Assembly: GCA_944333375.1 (NCBI GenBank)
Contig: CALVKX010000009.1
Span: 1-21,797 of the forward strand
Direction of reading: 5' to 3'
Source: an uncultured Eubacteriales bacterium
GTDB taxonomy: Bacteria > Bacillota_A > Clostridia > Christensenellales > Aristaeellaceae
DNA: 21,797 nucleotides
In this document: piece by piece, positions 1 to 6,744 of the stretch
How the letters are laid out: every line of letters starts with the position of its first letter
How positions within the stretch are numbered: position 1 is the stretch's first letter
Notes under the pieces: model-generated
Databases searched by the model: none
Told to the model about the DNA's origin: nothing
What the model saw: the letters and a program-made list of their open reading frames with translations, nothing else
Translations under genes and position numbers: made by a program

Positions 1-350
1 CCCTAGGTTTGATGGGTGATTGCCGAGTTGCCAGATGGCTGTTATCCGACGGTACATTCAGACAGAGGAGGCCATTACCGATGGCCCGGATGGATTGAAC
101 GGATGAGGGAAGCTGGACTTACCCGATCCATGTCTAAAAAGGGGATGTTCTCCTGATAATGCAGCCTGTGAAGGCTTCTTTGGCAGATAAAAAAACGAAA
201 TGTTTTATGCACGCTCATGGATAGGAGTCTCACCAGACGGTTTTGCCCAAGAACTTGATGACTATATCAATTGGTATAACTCGCATCAAGCTGTCATTAG
301 GCGGACTCAGCCTTATAGAATATAGACAGCGTCTTGGATGCGCCGTATGA
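1..350 (+). pseudogene. IS3-family transposase (OrfB) C-terminal remnant
   Basis: This is the decayed C-terminal part of an IS3-family DDE transposase, running in from the left edge. One frame gives the motif HSDRGGHYRWPGW (from about 55), which carries the second catalytic Asp, then TRSMSKKG. A single inserted A near 145 shifts the frame to SPDNAACEGFFGR, which carries the catalytic Glu. An in-frame TAA follows where a Leu codon is expected, then KNEMFYARSW and DDYINWYNSH. A second shift near 290 leads to [20 protein letters not shown] and a TGA at 348-350. The first 30 bases also appear to be out of frame. With at least two frameshifts and an internal stop it cannot make an active enzyme. 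It is the only plus-strand gene trace in the window. Confidence 0.9.
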
Positions 351-352
351 CT

Positions 353-387
353 TGTCCAACTTTCTGTCCACACCCCCCTCTGTCCAA
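353..387 (+). repeat. Probable right end of the IS3-family remnant
   Basis: Directly after the transposase stop lies TGTCCAACTTTCTGTCC followed by a C-run and another TGTCCAA. TGTCC occurs three times, at 353, 365 and 381. Terminal sequences of this style lie just beyond the transposase stop in IS3-family elements. The partner left end is outside the window, so the exact boundary and any target duplication cannot be seen. Confidence 0.4.
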
Positions 388-464
388 GATGTTTAACAAA
401 CCTACATCGCACACGTACTCGTGAGGACGCACGGCGTAAGAAAAGCGGCTGCCTCTTTTGTGAC

Positions 465-529
465 AAAAAAGCGCGAGGCCAAACGTCTGCCGGAATGAAC
501 CGGCAAAGGAACGTCGGACCTCGTGCGCG
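465..529 (-). terminator. Intrinsic terminator downstream of the ROK kinase
   Basis: On the minus strand a long imperfect hairpin ends in six T residues (complement of 465-470). The inner stem is TGCCGG/CCGGCA (488-493 with 500-505) around a 6-nt loop. The outer arms pair GAGG and ACGT blocks and a GCGC base, with bulges. It lies about 130 nt after the stop of the last minus-strand gene, so it probably ends the deoR-ROK transcript. Apart from this hairpin I see nothing else in the gene-free stretch 388-659. Confidence 0.6.
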
Positions 530-659
530 AATTGTCCGCTTCTTTTCCCTGTCGCCAATACAGTCGTTTTTCGTTGTTTTTGAGCCGGTATGTCTTTCCT
601 CGCGGCGGCCTTTGGAAAACCTGCTTCGACGCGCCCCGCAATAATCGCCTGCCTTTCGC

Positions 660-1556
660 TTAGAGGAGGCGCCACCCTTCGATTGCGGCGCCGATGATGC
701 CGCTTTGCGGGTCGGAGGAGGAGAAGCGGCAGTCCAAATTTGCCGCAGGATAGGGCTTGCGCGTATTGTCAAGCACATACTGCACCAGCGTCTGGCGGGG
801 AAAGCCCTCCATATGCACCAGTCCGCCGCCGATAAATACGGCTCGGGGGTCCATGATGTTAACTTCGGCGGCAATGACCGCGGCCATCATGCGGACAAAT
901 TCGACCAGCTTCGGGTGGCCGGCATGCCGCGCAAAGAGCCCGGAAAGCGGTTCGCCGGGGAAGGAGGTGCGTGCCAGCTCTTCAAAAGCCTTGCCGCAGC
1001 AGTACATCTCGATGCATCCGACATTTCCGCAGCTACAGGGACGCCGGCCCAGGGGGACTGGCATATGGCCGATCTCACAGGCGGCACCGTTTCGGCCGGT
1101 ATAAGGCTTTCCGTCAATATACATGGCGTTACCCATGCCGGTGCCAAAGTAGAATCCCAGCATCACGCCCTCGTTGGCAAGGCCGCTGGCCATGATGTCA
1201 TAAGCCAGCAGATAGTAGGCATCATGCTCGATTCGCACCGGCATGTCAAGCAGCCTTTCAAGCGTCTCCACCACATCACGGCCCGCCAGGCCGGGGAAAT
1301 TGGTTGCCGACTGCACTCGCCTGCGCTCCGCATCCAGCACGGCAGGCAGGCCGGCACACACCAGAGCCGGGCGGCAGGGGGCGGCCTCCAGATAGCCTCT
1401 GATGACCTGCGCCAGCGCCGCAAGGGGGTCCGGCTCGTGAAACAGGCTTCGGGATGAGGTCACCTCCACCCCGTGCGCCCTGAGTGCGCGATCCACCATC
1501 CCCATGCGAATGTGGGTCCCACCCACATCCAGGCCCAGAATGTAACCGTCCTTCAT
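660..1556 (-). CDS. alsK: ROK-family sugar kinase, D-allose kinase (AlsK)-like
   Basis: This 298-residue protein is a cytosolic ATP-dependent hexokinase of the ROK family. The N-terminal phosphate loop reads DVGGTHIRMG (residues 10-19) and the catalytic Asp is in IEHDAYY (about D112). The zinc site is formed by H164 in EIGHMP and the cysteines of CSCGNVGC (174, 176, 181). The stretch FGTGMGNAMYIDGKPYTG and the C-terminal SSSDPQSGIIGAAI resemble E. coli D-allose kinase more than NagK or glucokinase, as recalled rather than aligned. A GAGG site lies about 8 nt before the ATG. It follows the DeoR regulator by 33 nt and is probably cotranscribed with it. With deoC and a ribokinase nearby, allose or another aldohexose is plausible. 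An N-acetyl sugar or glucose kinase cannot be excluded. Confidence 0.85.
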   Translation of the reverse strand: MKDGYILGLDVGGTHIRMGMVDRALRAHGVEVTSSRSLFHEPDPLAALAQVIRGYLEAAPCRPALVCAGLPAVLDAERRRVQSATNFPGLAGRDVVETLERLLDMPVRIEHDAYYLLAYDIMASGLANEGVMLGFYFGTGMGNAMYIDGKPYTGRNGAACEIGHMPVPLGRRPCSCGNVGCIEMYCCGKAFEELARTSFPGEPLSGLFARHAGHPKLVEFVRMMAAVIAAEVNIMDPRAVFIGGGLVHMEGFPRQTLVQYVLDNTRKPYPAANLDCRFSSSDPQSGIIGAAIEGWRLL

Positions 1557-1589
1557 GCTTTTTCCTCTTTCGCCGCTGCGGTCTCCCCG

Positions 1590-2330
1590 CTATTGCGCGA
1601 GGATAAACCGCACGTATTTTGACATGTTCTCACTGATCTTCTCGGTTATCAAGGTAATCTCGCCCAGCTCAAAGGCGGTGCACATGGTCACCTTGCCTTC
1701 CTTGGAGCTGTCGGCCAACAGATAACTTTCCCGGCTGTTGGCCTTGACAATGCGTTTTTTGTTTGCCTCCTGATAATCGGGGGTGTTGATGCCCGCCACC
1801 ACGTCATAGCCCGAAGCGCCGATAAAGGCTTTATCAAAATGCATCTCGCGAAGCAGGTTGTCCGTGATGGGGCCGATGATGGAGGCCGTGGCCTTGTTGA
1901 CCTGTCCGCCCAGAACAATACATTCCAGCCGGCAGCCCTCCAGCTCATTGAGCAAAATGGTATTGGTGGTCACCACCGTGATACGCTTGGTGCGCAGGTA
2001 CTTAATCATGTGCAGGGTGGTGGAGCCCGAGTCGATGTAAATGACCTCCCCGTCCCTGACCAGTTCCGCGGCGCACCTGGCGATGGCATCCTTTTCCTTG
2101 ACGTTGATGATGCTGCGCGAGTTTACCGGCGTATCCGACGAACCGCGCTTGAGCTTGACGCCGCCACCGCGCAGCAGGATAACCTGTCCTTCATCACTGA
2201 GGATCTTTAAGTCGCGGCGCACGGTGGACTGCGATACCGTTTTGAGAGCCGCCACCAGTTCATCCAGGTCCACAATTTCTTTTTTGTTCAGTTCTTCCAG
2301 CATCCGCTTACGCCGTTCGTAGGGAATCAT
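1590..2330 (-). CDS. DeoR-family transcriptional regulator
   Basis: A 246-residue sugar-phosphate-responsive regulator. The N-terminus has the DeoR helix-turn-helix (MIPYERRKRMLEEL at the start, SQSTVRRDLKIL at about 33-44). The C-terminal DeoRC domain carries the effector-site motifs IDSGSTT and VLGGQVN. Family members bind a sugar phosphate in this domain and usually repress neighbouring catabolic genes. The frame stays open for 19 codons upstream to 2387. I chose 2330 because MIPYERR is the usual family start and because a good promoter (2358-2387) overlaps the upstream codons, leaving them largely untranscribed. The ribosome site is weak (GAAGGT, about 12 nt upstream). It follows the ribokinase gene and precedes the ROK kinase, so it probably senses a product of one of these kinases. 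Confidence 0.9.
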   Translation of the reverse strand: MIPYERRKRMLEELNKKEIVDLDELVAALKTVSQSTVRRDLKILSDEGQVILLRGGGVKLKRGSSDTPVNSRSIINVKEKDAIARCAAELVRDGEVIYIDSGSTTLHMIKYLRTKRITVVTTNTILLNELEGCRLECIVLGGQVNKATASIIGPITDNLLREMHFDKAFIGASGYDVVAGINTPDYQEANKKRIVKANSRESYLLADSSKEGKVTMCTAFELGEITLITEKISENMSKYVRFILAQ

Positions 2331-2357
2331 CAGCTCACGACCTTCACGTTTTTTTAA

Positions 2358-2387
2358 ATTATATCGTGGGATGAGGAAGATTTGCAA
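2358..2387 (-). promoter_or_regulatory. Sigma-A promoter for the deoR-ROK unit
   Basis: Minus-strand TTGCAA (2382-2387), an 18-bp spacer and TATAAT (2358-2363) lie between the ribokinase stop and the DeoR start. This gives the regulator and ROK kinase their own start point near 2351 in addition to any read-through from deoC. It also argues against the longer DeoR start at 2387. Confidence 0.65.
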
Positions 2388-2393
2388 GTTTTT

Positions 2394-3314
2394 TTATAAT
2401 TTTTCAAGAATTGTGACCATTTCACTCAAAAAGGGCATGGAATTCTGACAGCCCACCTTGGACACCGTCACGGCCCCGCAGGCCGCGGCGAAGGACGCTG
2501 CCGAAAAGAAATCCCTTCCGGCATGAAGCGCCTTGACAAAGCCCCCGGCAAAGGAGTCACCCGCGCCGGTGCTTTCCACGGCCTGTGCCGGAACGGGCGG
2601 AATCAGCCTGGCCTGACCTCCATCACAGGCTGCCGCCCCTTGGGCGCCAAGGGTGAAGATGGCGCGAATACCGTGCCGGGCGCAGAAAGGCCGAATGGCA
2701 TCCATCGCCTGCTGCGGCGTTTCGATGACCGTGCCGGTATAAAAGGAAGCTTCCACCTCGTTAGCCATGAACGTATGGCACAAACCCAGGACATCCTCAG
2801 GCAGGGGACAGGCGGGTGCTGCATTGAGGATCACGGGTGTACCCGCCGCGTGCGCCCTGCGGATGGCGTAGCAAACGGTCTCAGGCGGAATTTCCAACTG
2901 GAGCATCAATGCAAAGGCATCCTGCACAAGCGGCATCAGGTGGTCCACATCGGCAGGAGAAATGTCAAAGTTCGCGCCATGATAGATGGTGCCAAAGACC
3001 TTTCCGCCCGGCATCACGTGCACGGGCGAAAAGCCGCTGCCCGCGTCGCTTCGCCGGATGCAGGAGGTGTCCACGCCGTATTCCCGAAGGCCGGAGAGCA
3101 GGAAATCGCCCATGGCGTCATTGCCAACTGCGCCTGCCATATAGGTCCTAAGGCCCAGCTTGGCACACTGGACCGCCTGATTGGCGCCCTTTCCCCCTCC
3201 GCTTACGGCCATGCCTTCCGCCGGATACGTCTCCCCCACCTTCGGCATAGCGCCGACCCTGAGAAACACATCGTAATTGAGGCTGCCGATCACCACAACA
3301 TGGTTTTCCTTCAT
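2394..3314 (-). CDS. rbsK: PfkB-family sugar kinase, ribokinase-like (possibly deoxyribokinase)
   Basis: This 306-residue cytosolic kinase has the complete ribokinase signature. The substrate motif SGGGKGANQA is at about 38-47, the Mg-binding NEVE at about 185-188 and the anion hole with catalytic base STGAGDSFAGG at about 248-258 (D253). It should phosphorylate a pentose or deoxypentose at O5. The nearby deoC makes a deoxyribose route attractive: kinase to deoxyribose-5-phosphate, then aldolase to acetaldehyde and glyceraldehyde-3-phosphate. Ribose is the other obvious substrate, because the broken upstream gene ends as a ribose-type permease. The start ATG follows GGAGG and GAAGG stretches in a leader containing a strong hairpin (3334-3366). 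The family call is firm; ribose versus deoxyribose is not resolved. Confidence 0.9.
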   Translation of the reverse strand: MKENHVVVIGSLNYDVFLRVGAMPKVGETYPAEGMAVSGGGKGANQAVQCAKLGLRTYMAGAVGNDAMGDFLLSGLREYGVDTSCIRRSDAGSGFSPVHVMPGGKVFGTIYHGANFDISPADVDHLMPLVQDAFALMLQLEIPPETVCYAIRRAHAAGTPVILNAAPACPLPEDVLGLCHTFMANEVEASFYTGTVIETPQQAMDAIRPFCARHGIRAIFTLGAQGAAACDGGQARLIPPVPAQAVESTGAGDSFAGGFVKALHAGRDFFSAASFAAACGAVTVSKVGCQNSMPFLSEMVTILEKL

Positions 3315-3333
3315 CCTTCACGCCTCCATCCAA

Positions 3334-3366
3334 GGGGCGGCAATTTGACAGGCAAACCGCCGCCCC
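3334..3366 (-). other. Strong intercistronic hairpin before rbsK
   Basis: Between the chimeric pseudogene and rbsK the transcript folds as GGGGCGGC paired with GCCGCCCC (3359-3366 with 3334-3341). Two G-U pairs and TTTG/CAAA extend the stem to about 14 pairs with a 5-nt loop. No T-run follows, so it is not a standard terminator. It may protect or process the mRNA, or mark an old gene boundary. Confidence 0.5.
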
Positions 3367-3380
3367 GTCGCAGCGGGAGA

Positions 3381-4473
3381 TTATTTGGCAACAGCCGAAG
3401 CGCTGCTGCGCTGGAACATCATCGCTGCCAGCTTGTCCTGGATGGTCTCAAAGTAGGCCGCGATAACGATGATGATGCCGGTGACGATAAACTGCCAGAA
3501 GGACTGGACACCGATGACAATCATGCCGATTTTCAGCGCCGCCAGCAGCAGCGCGCCCAGGAAGGTCCCCAGCACCGTGCCTTTGCCGCCCGACATACGC
3601 GTGCCTCCGATGGCAGCCGCGGCGATGGCATCCAGCTCATAGCCGTTGCCAGAGGCGGGCTCGCCGGTACCGAGGTTGGCCAGCATAATCATTCCGGCAA
3701 AGGCAGCACAAAAGCCGCAGATCGCATGTGCTCCGATGCAGGCGTTGTCCACGCCACCGGCGGCCACGCGCACGCCCTGGGGAAGGCCCATCAGGCGGGC
3801 GGCCTCCGATGTGAGGGTGCCGATGACCTCAGCCGACTCCACGATGCGCGGCAGCTTGGCCGCATCCACCTTGGAGGCGGCGATATACTCATCCACATAG
3901 CGCCGGTCGCGCAGGCTGTAGACGCCGCTGCCGGACGCATAGCTGTGGTCGGTCACCATCGCGCCGGTCATGCGCAGGTTCACATAGTCCTTGGTGCCCA
4001 GGAAGCACGCCGTGCGCGCATAGATATCGGGATATTCATCCCGCAGCCACATGATTTTGAAAATGCCATAGTTGGCGGCCGGAAAGCCGTTGCCGGTCGT
4101 CAGGTACCAGGTGCGCTCGTCTACGCTTTCAAAAAACCGGCGCGCCTGCGCGTCCGCCCGTCCGTCCGACCAGATGGGCGTGGTCTCGGTCAGCAGCTTG
4201 CCCTGCGCGTCCACGGGCGTGACGCCGAGGCTGTGCCCTGAGACGGCCAGGCAGGCGATCTCGCTGCGGTCCACGGGAGCGCTGCTCAGTAGCGACTGCG
4301 TGCTTTCCACCACCGAACGCCACCAGTCGTCCGGGCGCTGTTCATGCCACTGCTCGCGCGGATAGAGGGTGTCGCAGGAAACAAAGGTGCTGGCCAGGGA
4401 ACGGCCCGCCTCGTCGTACAGCGACGCCTTGGTGCCGCCGGCGCCCAGATCGTTAAGAAAGGATGTAAGCCAT
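3381..4473 (-). pseudogene. Chimeric pseudogene: FGGY kinase N-half joined to RbsC-type permease C-third
   Basis: A start codon at 4473 with an excellent AAGGAGG site opens as MAYILS and meets TAA at once. One base over, the FGGY kinase frame continues (DLGAGGTKASLYDEAG, later TPIWSDGRADAQ and GGVDNACIGA), so a 1-nt net insertion lies near 4453-4460. The kinase frame runs to about 3730 and then changes family without a stop. AICGFCAAFAG, GTGEPASGNGYELDAIAAAAIGGT and SGGKGTVLGTFLGALL are the C-terminal part of a ribose/xylose-type ABC permease, ending at 3381 after further hydrophobic helices. About 245 kinase residues (normally about 500) and 115 permease residues (normally about 320) survive. 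Sitting between deoC and rbsK, it is best read as a deletion scar that removed the kinase C-domain and the rest of a sugar transporter. The first internal in-frame ATG is at 4313. Confidence 0.85.
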
Positions 4474-4496
4474 CTTTTGTGCCTCCTTGCCCGGAG

Positions 4497-5234
4497 TCAG
4501 TACAGATCGTTTTCACAGCTTTCCAGCGAGAAATCATCCTTGCGTCCCAGGCGGGCATCCACTTCCTTCATGATGGCCATGATGGAGCGCAGGCCGATGC
4601 CGAAGCGGTCGCACCCGGCCTGGATCATCTCCAGCATCGTGTCCAGCGTGCGCACGCCGCCCGCGGCCTTGATCTTTGCCGCGTCCCCGATGGTGCTCTT
4701 AATCAGGCGGATGGTGTCCACCGTGGTGGGCTTGCCGGCCCAGCCGGTGCCGGTCTTGACGTAGCTCACGCCCGCGCGCACCGCCGCCTCGCTGGCCTTG
4801 CGGATTTCATCGTCCGTCAGGTAGGCGACCTCCAGAATACTCTTGACCGGGAAGCGGCCCTCCGCCGCCTCGACCACGGCCCGAATGTCGCTTTCCACCA
4901 GATCGAAGCGTCCGCTCTTGGCCGCGCCGATGTTGATGACCATGTCCAGCTCGTCCACGCCCATGGCGATTTGTTCCTTGGCGCTGGCCACCTTAAGAAA
5001 CGTGGTGTCCGCTCCGGAGGGGAAGCCGATGGTGGCGCCCACATGGATATCCGGCTCGTCCCTGAGAAAGCTCAGAAGGTATGGGGTAAAGCAGGGAAGC
5101 GCAAAAGCGCAGATAAAGCGGTAGTGCTTGGCTGCCGCAGCAATTTTACGCAGTTCCTCCATGCTTACGTCCGCGCGCACACCGCTGATGTCCACCCGGC
5201 GATGGATGGTTTCAAGGATCTCCGCAGTATTCAT
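4497..5234 (-). CDS. deoC: Deoxyribose-phosphate aldolase
   Basis: This 245-residue class I aldolase (TIM barrel) cleaves 2-deoxyribose-5-phosphate to acetaldehyde and glyceraldehyde-3-phosphate. The catalytic set is present: D97 in DELDMVIN, the Schiff-base lysine K160 in YVKTGTGW and K189 in IKAAGGVRT, matching E. coli D102, K167 and K201. The family's usual TSTG is TGTG here, a mild change. The start is supported by GGAGGG seven bases upstream. It is the first gene after a perfect promoter and palindrome (5275-5303) and lies 23 nt before the chimeric pseudogene, with rbsK next. Related aldolases act on other short sugar phosphates, but the residue match makes DeoC the best call. Confidence 0.93.
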   Translation of the reverse strand: MNTAEILETIHRRVDISGVRADVSMEELRKIAAAAKHYRFICAFALPCFTPYLLSFLRDEPDIHVGATIGFPSGADTTFLKVASAKEQIAMGVDELDMVINIGAAKSGRFDLVESDIRAVVEAAEGRFPVKSILEVAYLTDDEIRKASEAAVRAGVSYVKTGTGWAGKPTTVDTIRLIKSTIGDAAKIKAAGGVRTLDTMLEMIQAGCDRFGIGLRSIMAIMKEVDARLGRKDDFSLESCENDLY

Positions 5235-5274
5235 GAAATGGTCCCTCCGTTCGTTATCCCCAAATCATATTTAC

Positions 5275-5303
5275 ATTATAATGTCATTATGTTTACGTGT
5301 CAA
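5275..5303 (-). promoter_or_regulatory. Consensus sigma-A promoter of the deoC operon
   Basis: On the minus strand, TTGACA (5298-5303), exactly 17 bp, then TATAAT (5275-5280). Both hexamers are perfect consensus. The deoC ATG is about 40 nt downstream. So strong a promoter on a catabolic operon implies tight repression, consistent with the palindrome overlapping the -10. Confidence 0.85.
5278..5290. promoter_or_regulatory. Candidate GntR operator over the deoC -10
   Basis: ATAATGTCATTAT is a 13-bp palindrome with a single central base. It overlaps the -10 hexamer and the adjacent spacer. Eleven of 13 positions recur at the gntR start point (6172-6184) and at the gntR 3' end (5404-5416). The adjacent GntR/UTRA protein is the likely ligand; this is inference from position and symmetry. 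Confidence 0.5.
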
Positions 5304-5360
5304 TAGGTATTGCAAAATTTCTTTTCGGGTTGATTTTTCGCCGAATCAACCGTATTTTTC

Positions 5361-5390
5361 ATAAAAAACAACCCCGCCTCAAGGGCGGGG
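5361..5390 (-). terminator. Intrinsic terminator of gntR
   Basis: Minus-strand CCCCGCC and GGCGGGG form a 7-bp GC stem (5384-5390 with 5372-5378) around a 5-nt loop, followed by TTGTTTTTTAT. It is 22 nt after the gntR stop and separates gntR from the deoC promoter. Confidence 0.85.
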
Positions 5391-5403
5391 GAAGAAAAAG
5401 ATC

Positions 5404-5416
5404 ATGATGTTATTAT
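5404..5416. promoter_or_regulatory. Third GntR-operator-like site at the gntR 3' end
   Basis: ATGATGTTATTAT spans the gntR stop codon and matches the deoC palindrome at 11 of 13 positions. It lies about 115 bp from the deoC site, a distance that could support looping. It is AT-rich, so chance similarity is possible. Confidence 0.25.
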
Positions 5417-6144
5417 GCTTTGGGACGCCGTCCTGTCATCTGCACCTCAAATTCATAGCGGCTGCCTAAAATGCGACAGTGGTCCGAGCCCACGATGCGC
5501 CCGCCGCTGTAGCATACGCGCACCAGATAAATCAGCGCCGTGCCCATCGGCACATCCAGCATTGAGGCCTCCTCAAATGTGGCCGAGCGGGCGGAGATGC
5601 GATCACGCGCCGCATCAATCAACAGCCCGTACTGTTCCTCCAGGAAATCGTAAAGCCGGGAGAACTTCCCCGAATAGCTCTGGATGCCGGGCACGAGGTC
5701 GGGAATCAGGTAGTTTTTAAAGATGGCAATGGGCAAATCATCCGCGATTTGCAGGCGCTGGATGAGGATGACCGGGTCGCCGGGCTGAATGTGCAATTCG
5801 CCCGCCACGCGCGAGGAGGCGGGAACGGTGTCAATATACATGTTCTTGCAATAAACCTTGCAGCCCTTGCGCTCCAGTGTTTCGGAAAGGGAGGATACCA
5901 CATTGATGTTCTGCGTGGTATGGTAATCCAGAACCCGCGTACCGCGGCCCTGCTTTGCCTCCACCAGGCCTTCGCGCGAAAGCAGCTCCACGGCCTTTCT
6001 GACCGTTGTGCGGCTGACGAGGAACTGCTTTTCCAGCTCCGGCTCCGGCGGCAAAAGCTCGCCCAGCGCGTAGTCCCCGTCCAGAATCCGGCCCCGTAAC
6101 GTATTATACACACGCACATAGGCGGGTGTCTTGTCCAGCACCAT
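5413..6144 (-). CDS. GntR/HutC-family regulator with UTRA domain
   Basis: A 243-residue sugar-responsive transcription factor. The N-terminal winged helix (PAYVRVYNTLRGRI, then VSRTTVRKAVELLSREGLV at about 44-62 and QGRGTRV) is typical GntR. The rest is a UTRA effector domain, which in this family binds sugar phosphates or related small molecules. A good AGGAGGG site precedes the ATG. It has its own promoter (6186-6214) and terminator (5361-5390). Its gene lies directly upstream of deoC in the same direction, and related palindromes sit at both promoters, so it probably represses itself and the deoC operon until an intermediate builds up. Confidence 0.9.
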   Translation of the reverse strand: MVLDKTPAYVRVYNTLRGRILDGDYALGELLPPEPELEKQFLVSRTTVRKAVELLSREGLVEAKQGRGTRVLDYHTTQNINVVSSLSETLERKGCKVYCKNMYIDTVPASSRVAGELHIQPGDPVILIQRLQIADDLPIAIFKNYLIPDLVPGIQSYSGKFSRLYDFLEEQYGLLIDAARDRISARSATFEEASMLDVPMGTALIYLVRVCYSGGRIVGSDHCRILGSRYEFEVQMTGRRPKA

Positions 6145-6171
6145 AAGATCCCTCCTGGCTTACTAAAAGGG

Positions 6172-6184
6172 ATAACGACATCAT
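6172..6184. promoter_or_regulatory. Candidate autoregulatory operator at the gntR start point
   Basis: Minus-strand ATGATGTCGTTAT begins just downstream of the gntR -10 and covers the expected transcription start. It matches the deoC palindrome at 11 of 13 positions, though its own symmetry is imperfect (4 of 6 pairs). Confidence 0.4.
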
Positions 6185-6185
6185 G

Positions 6186-6214
6186 ATTATAGCATCATCC
6201 GCCTTTAAAATCAA
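6186..6214 (-). promoter_or_regulatory. Sigma-A promoter of gntR
   Basis: Minus-strand TTGATT (6209-6214), 17-bp spacer, TATAAT (6186-6191), about 40 bp before the gntR ATG. It lies between the YolD stop and gntR, which marks gntR as a separate unit from the polymerase cassette. Confidence 0.75.
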
Positions 6215-6267
6215 GCGACGGATCCGCGCGGACAAGCCTCTGTTCCCGGCAGGGAGCGGCTGGGCCG

Positions 6268-6744
6268 TCAGGCCTTCTGCTTCCGTTCCCCCACGCCCTC
6301 CGCCATTCCCCTGCGGATCCGGCAGATATCCTTCATGGAGATGGTTTTGCCCCCGGAACGGCCGTTTTCCGCCAGGAACTGCACCATTCCCGCAACCGGG
6401 TCGATTTTGCGCACCCTGCCCGCATATTCCAGGTACTCGCCGCCGTCCTTGAGGGCGTCGGGAACAAAAAAGGTCACGGTGACGAGGGGATGATCCCCCT
6501 CCCGGAGTCTATCGGCAATCAAAGCCAGCTTTCTGTTCAGCCGCTCCTTTTCCTCCTCGGTCAGCGCTTTTCTGCGTCCGGTCAGCCGGCCCGTTTCGGC
6601 GATCACGCCGTCAAAGCCGCTGAGCGCGGCAAAGGGCGAAAATTGGGCCGCCCGGTCGTGCAGGCTCATCTGCGGCCGGTTGGATGCCTTATGGTGCGGC
6701 AGATGCAGGATATCTTCATAGGGATTTCGCTTTCCCGCCATCAT
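6268..6744 (-). CDS. YolD-like protein
   Basis: A 158-residue soluble protein of the YolD-like type found beside Y-family polymerases in Bacillota. The conserved stretch RPQMSLHDRAAQFSPFAAL is near residues 23-41, followed by a charged helix (LTEEEKERLNRKL) and a small beta-rich C-terminal half that includes DPVAGMVQF. YolD proteins are thought to help or regulate the polymerase in damage tolerance, but their biochemical role is not established. The start overlaps the polymerase stop by four bases (ATGA), implying translational coupling. It is the last gene of the cassette. I see no convincing terminator between it and the gntR promoter. Confidence 0.8.
   Translation of the reverse strand: MMAGKRNPYEDILHLPHHKASNRPQMSLHDRAAQFSPFAALSGFDGVIAETGRLTGRRKALTEEEKERLNRKLALIADRLREGDHPLVTVTFFVPDALKDGGEYLEYAGRVRKIDPVAGMVQFLAENGRSGGKTISMKDICRIRRGMAEGVGERKQKA

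Noticed and set aside
230..874. Minus-strand frame of 214 codons near the left edge
   Set aside because: It overlaps the transposase remnant, the terminator and the ROK kinase in another frame; Arg-rich without motifs.
2331..2387. Longer deoR start
   Set aside because: The upstream codons contain the -10 and -35 of the deoR promoter; MIPYERR at 2330 is the usual family start.
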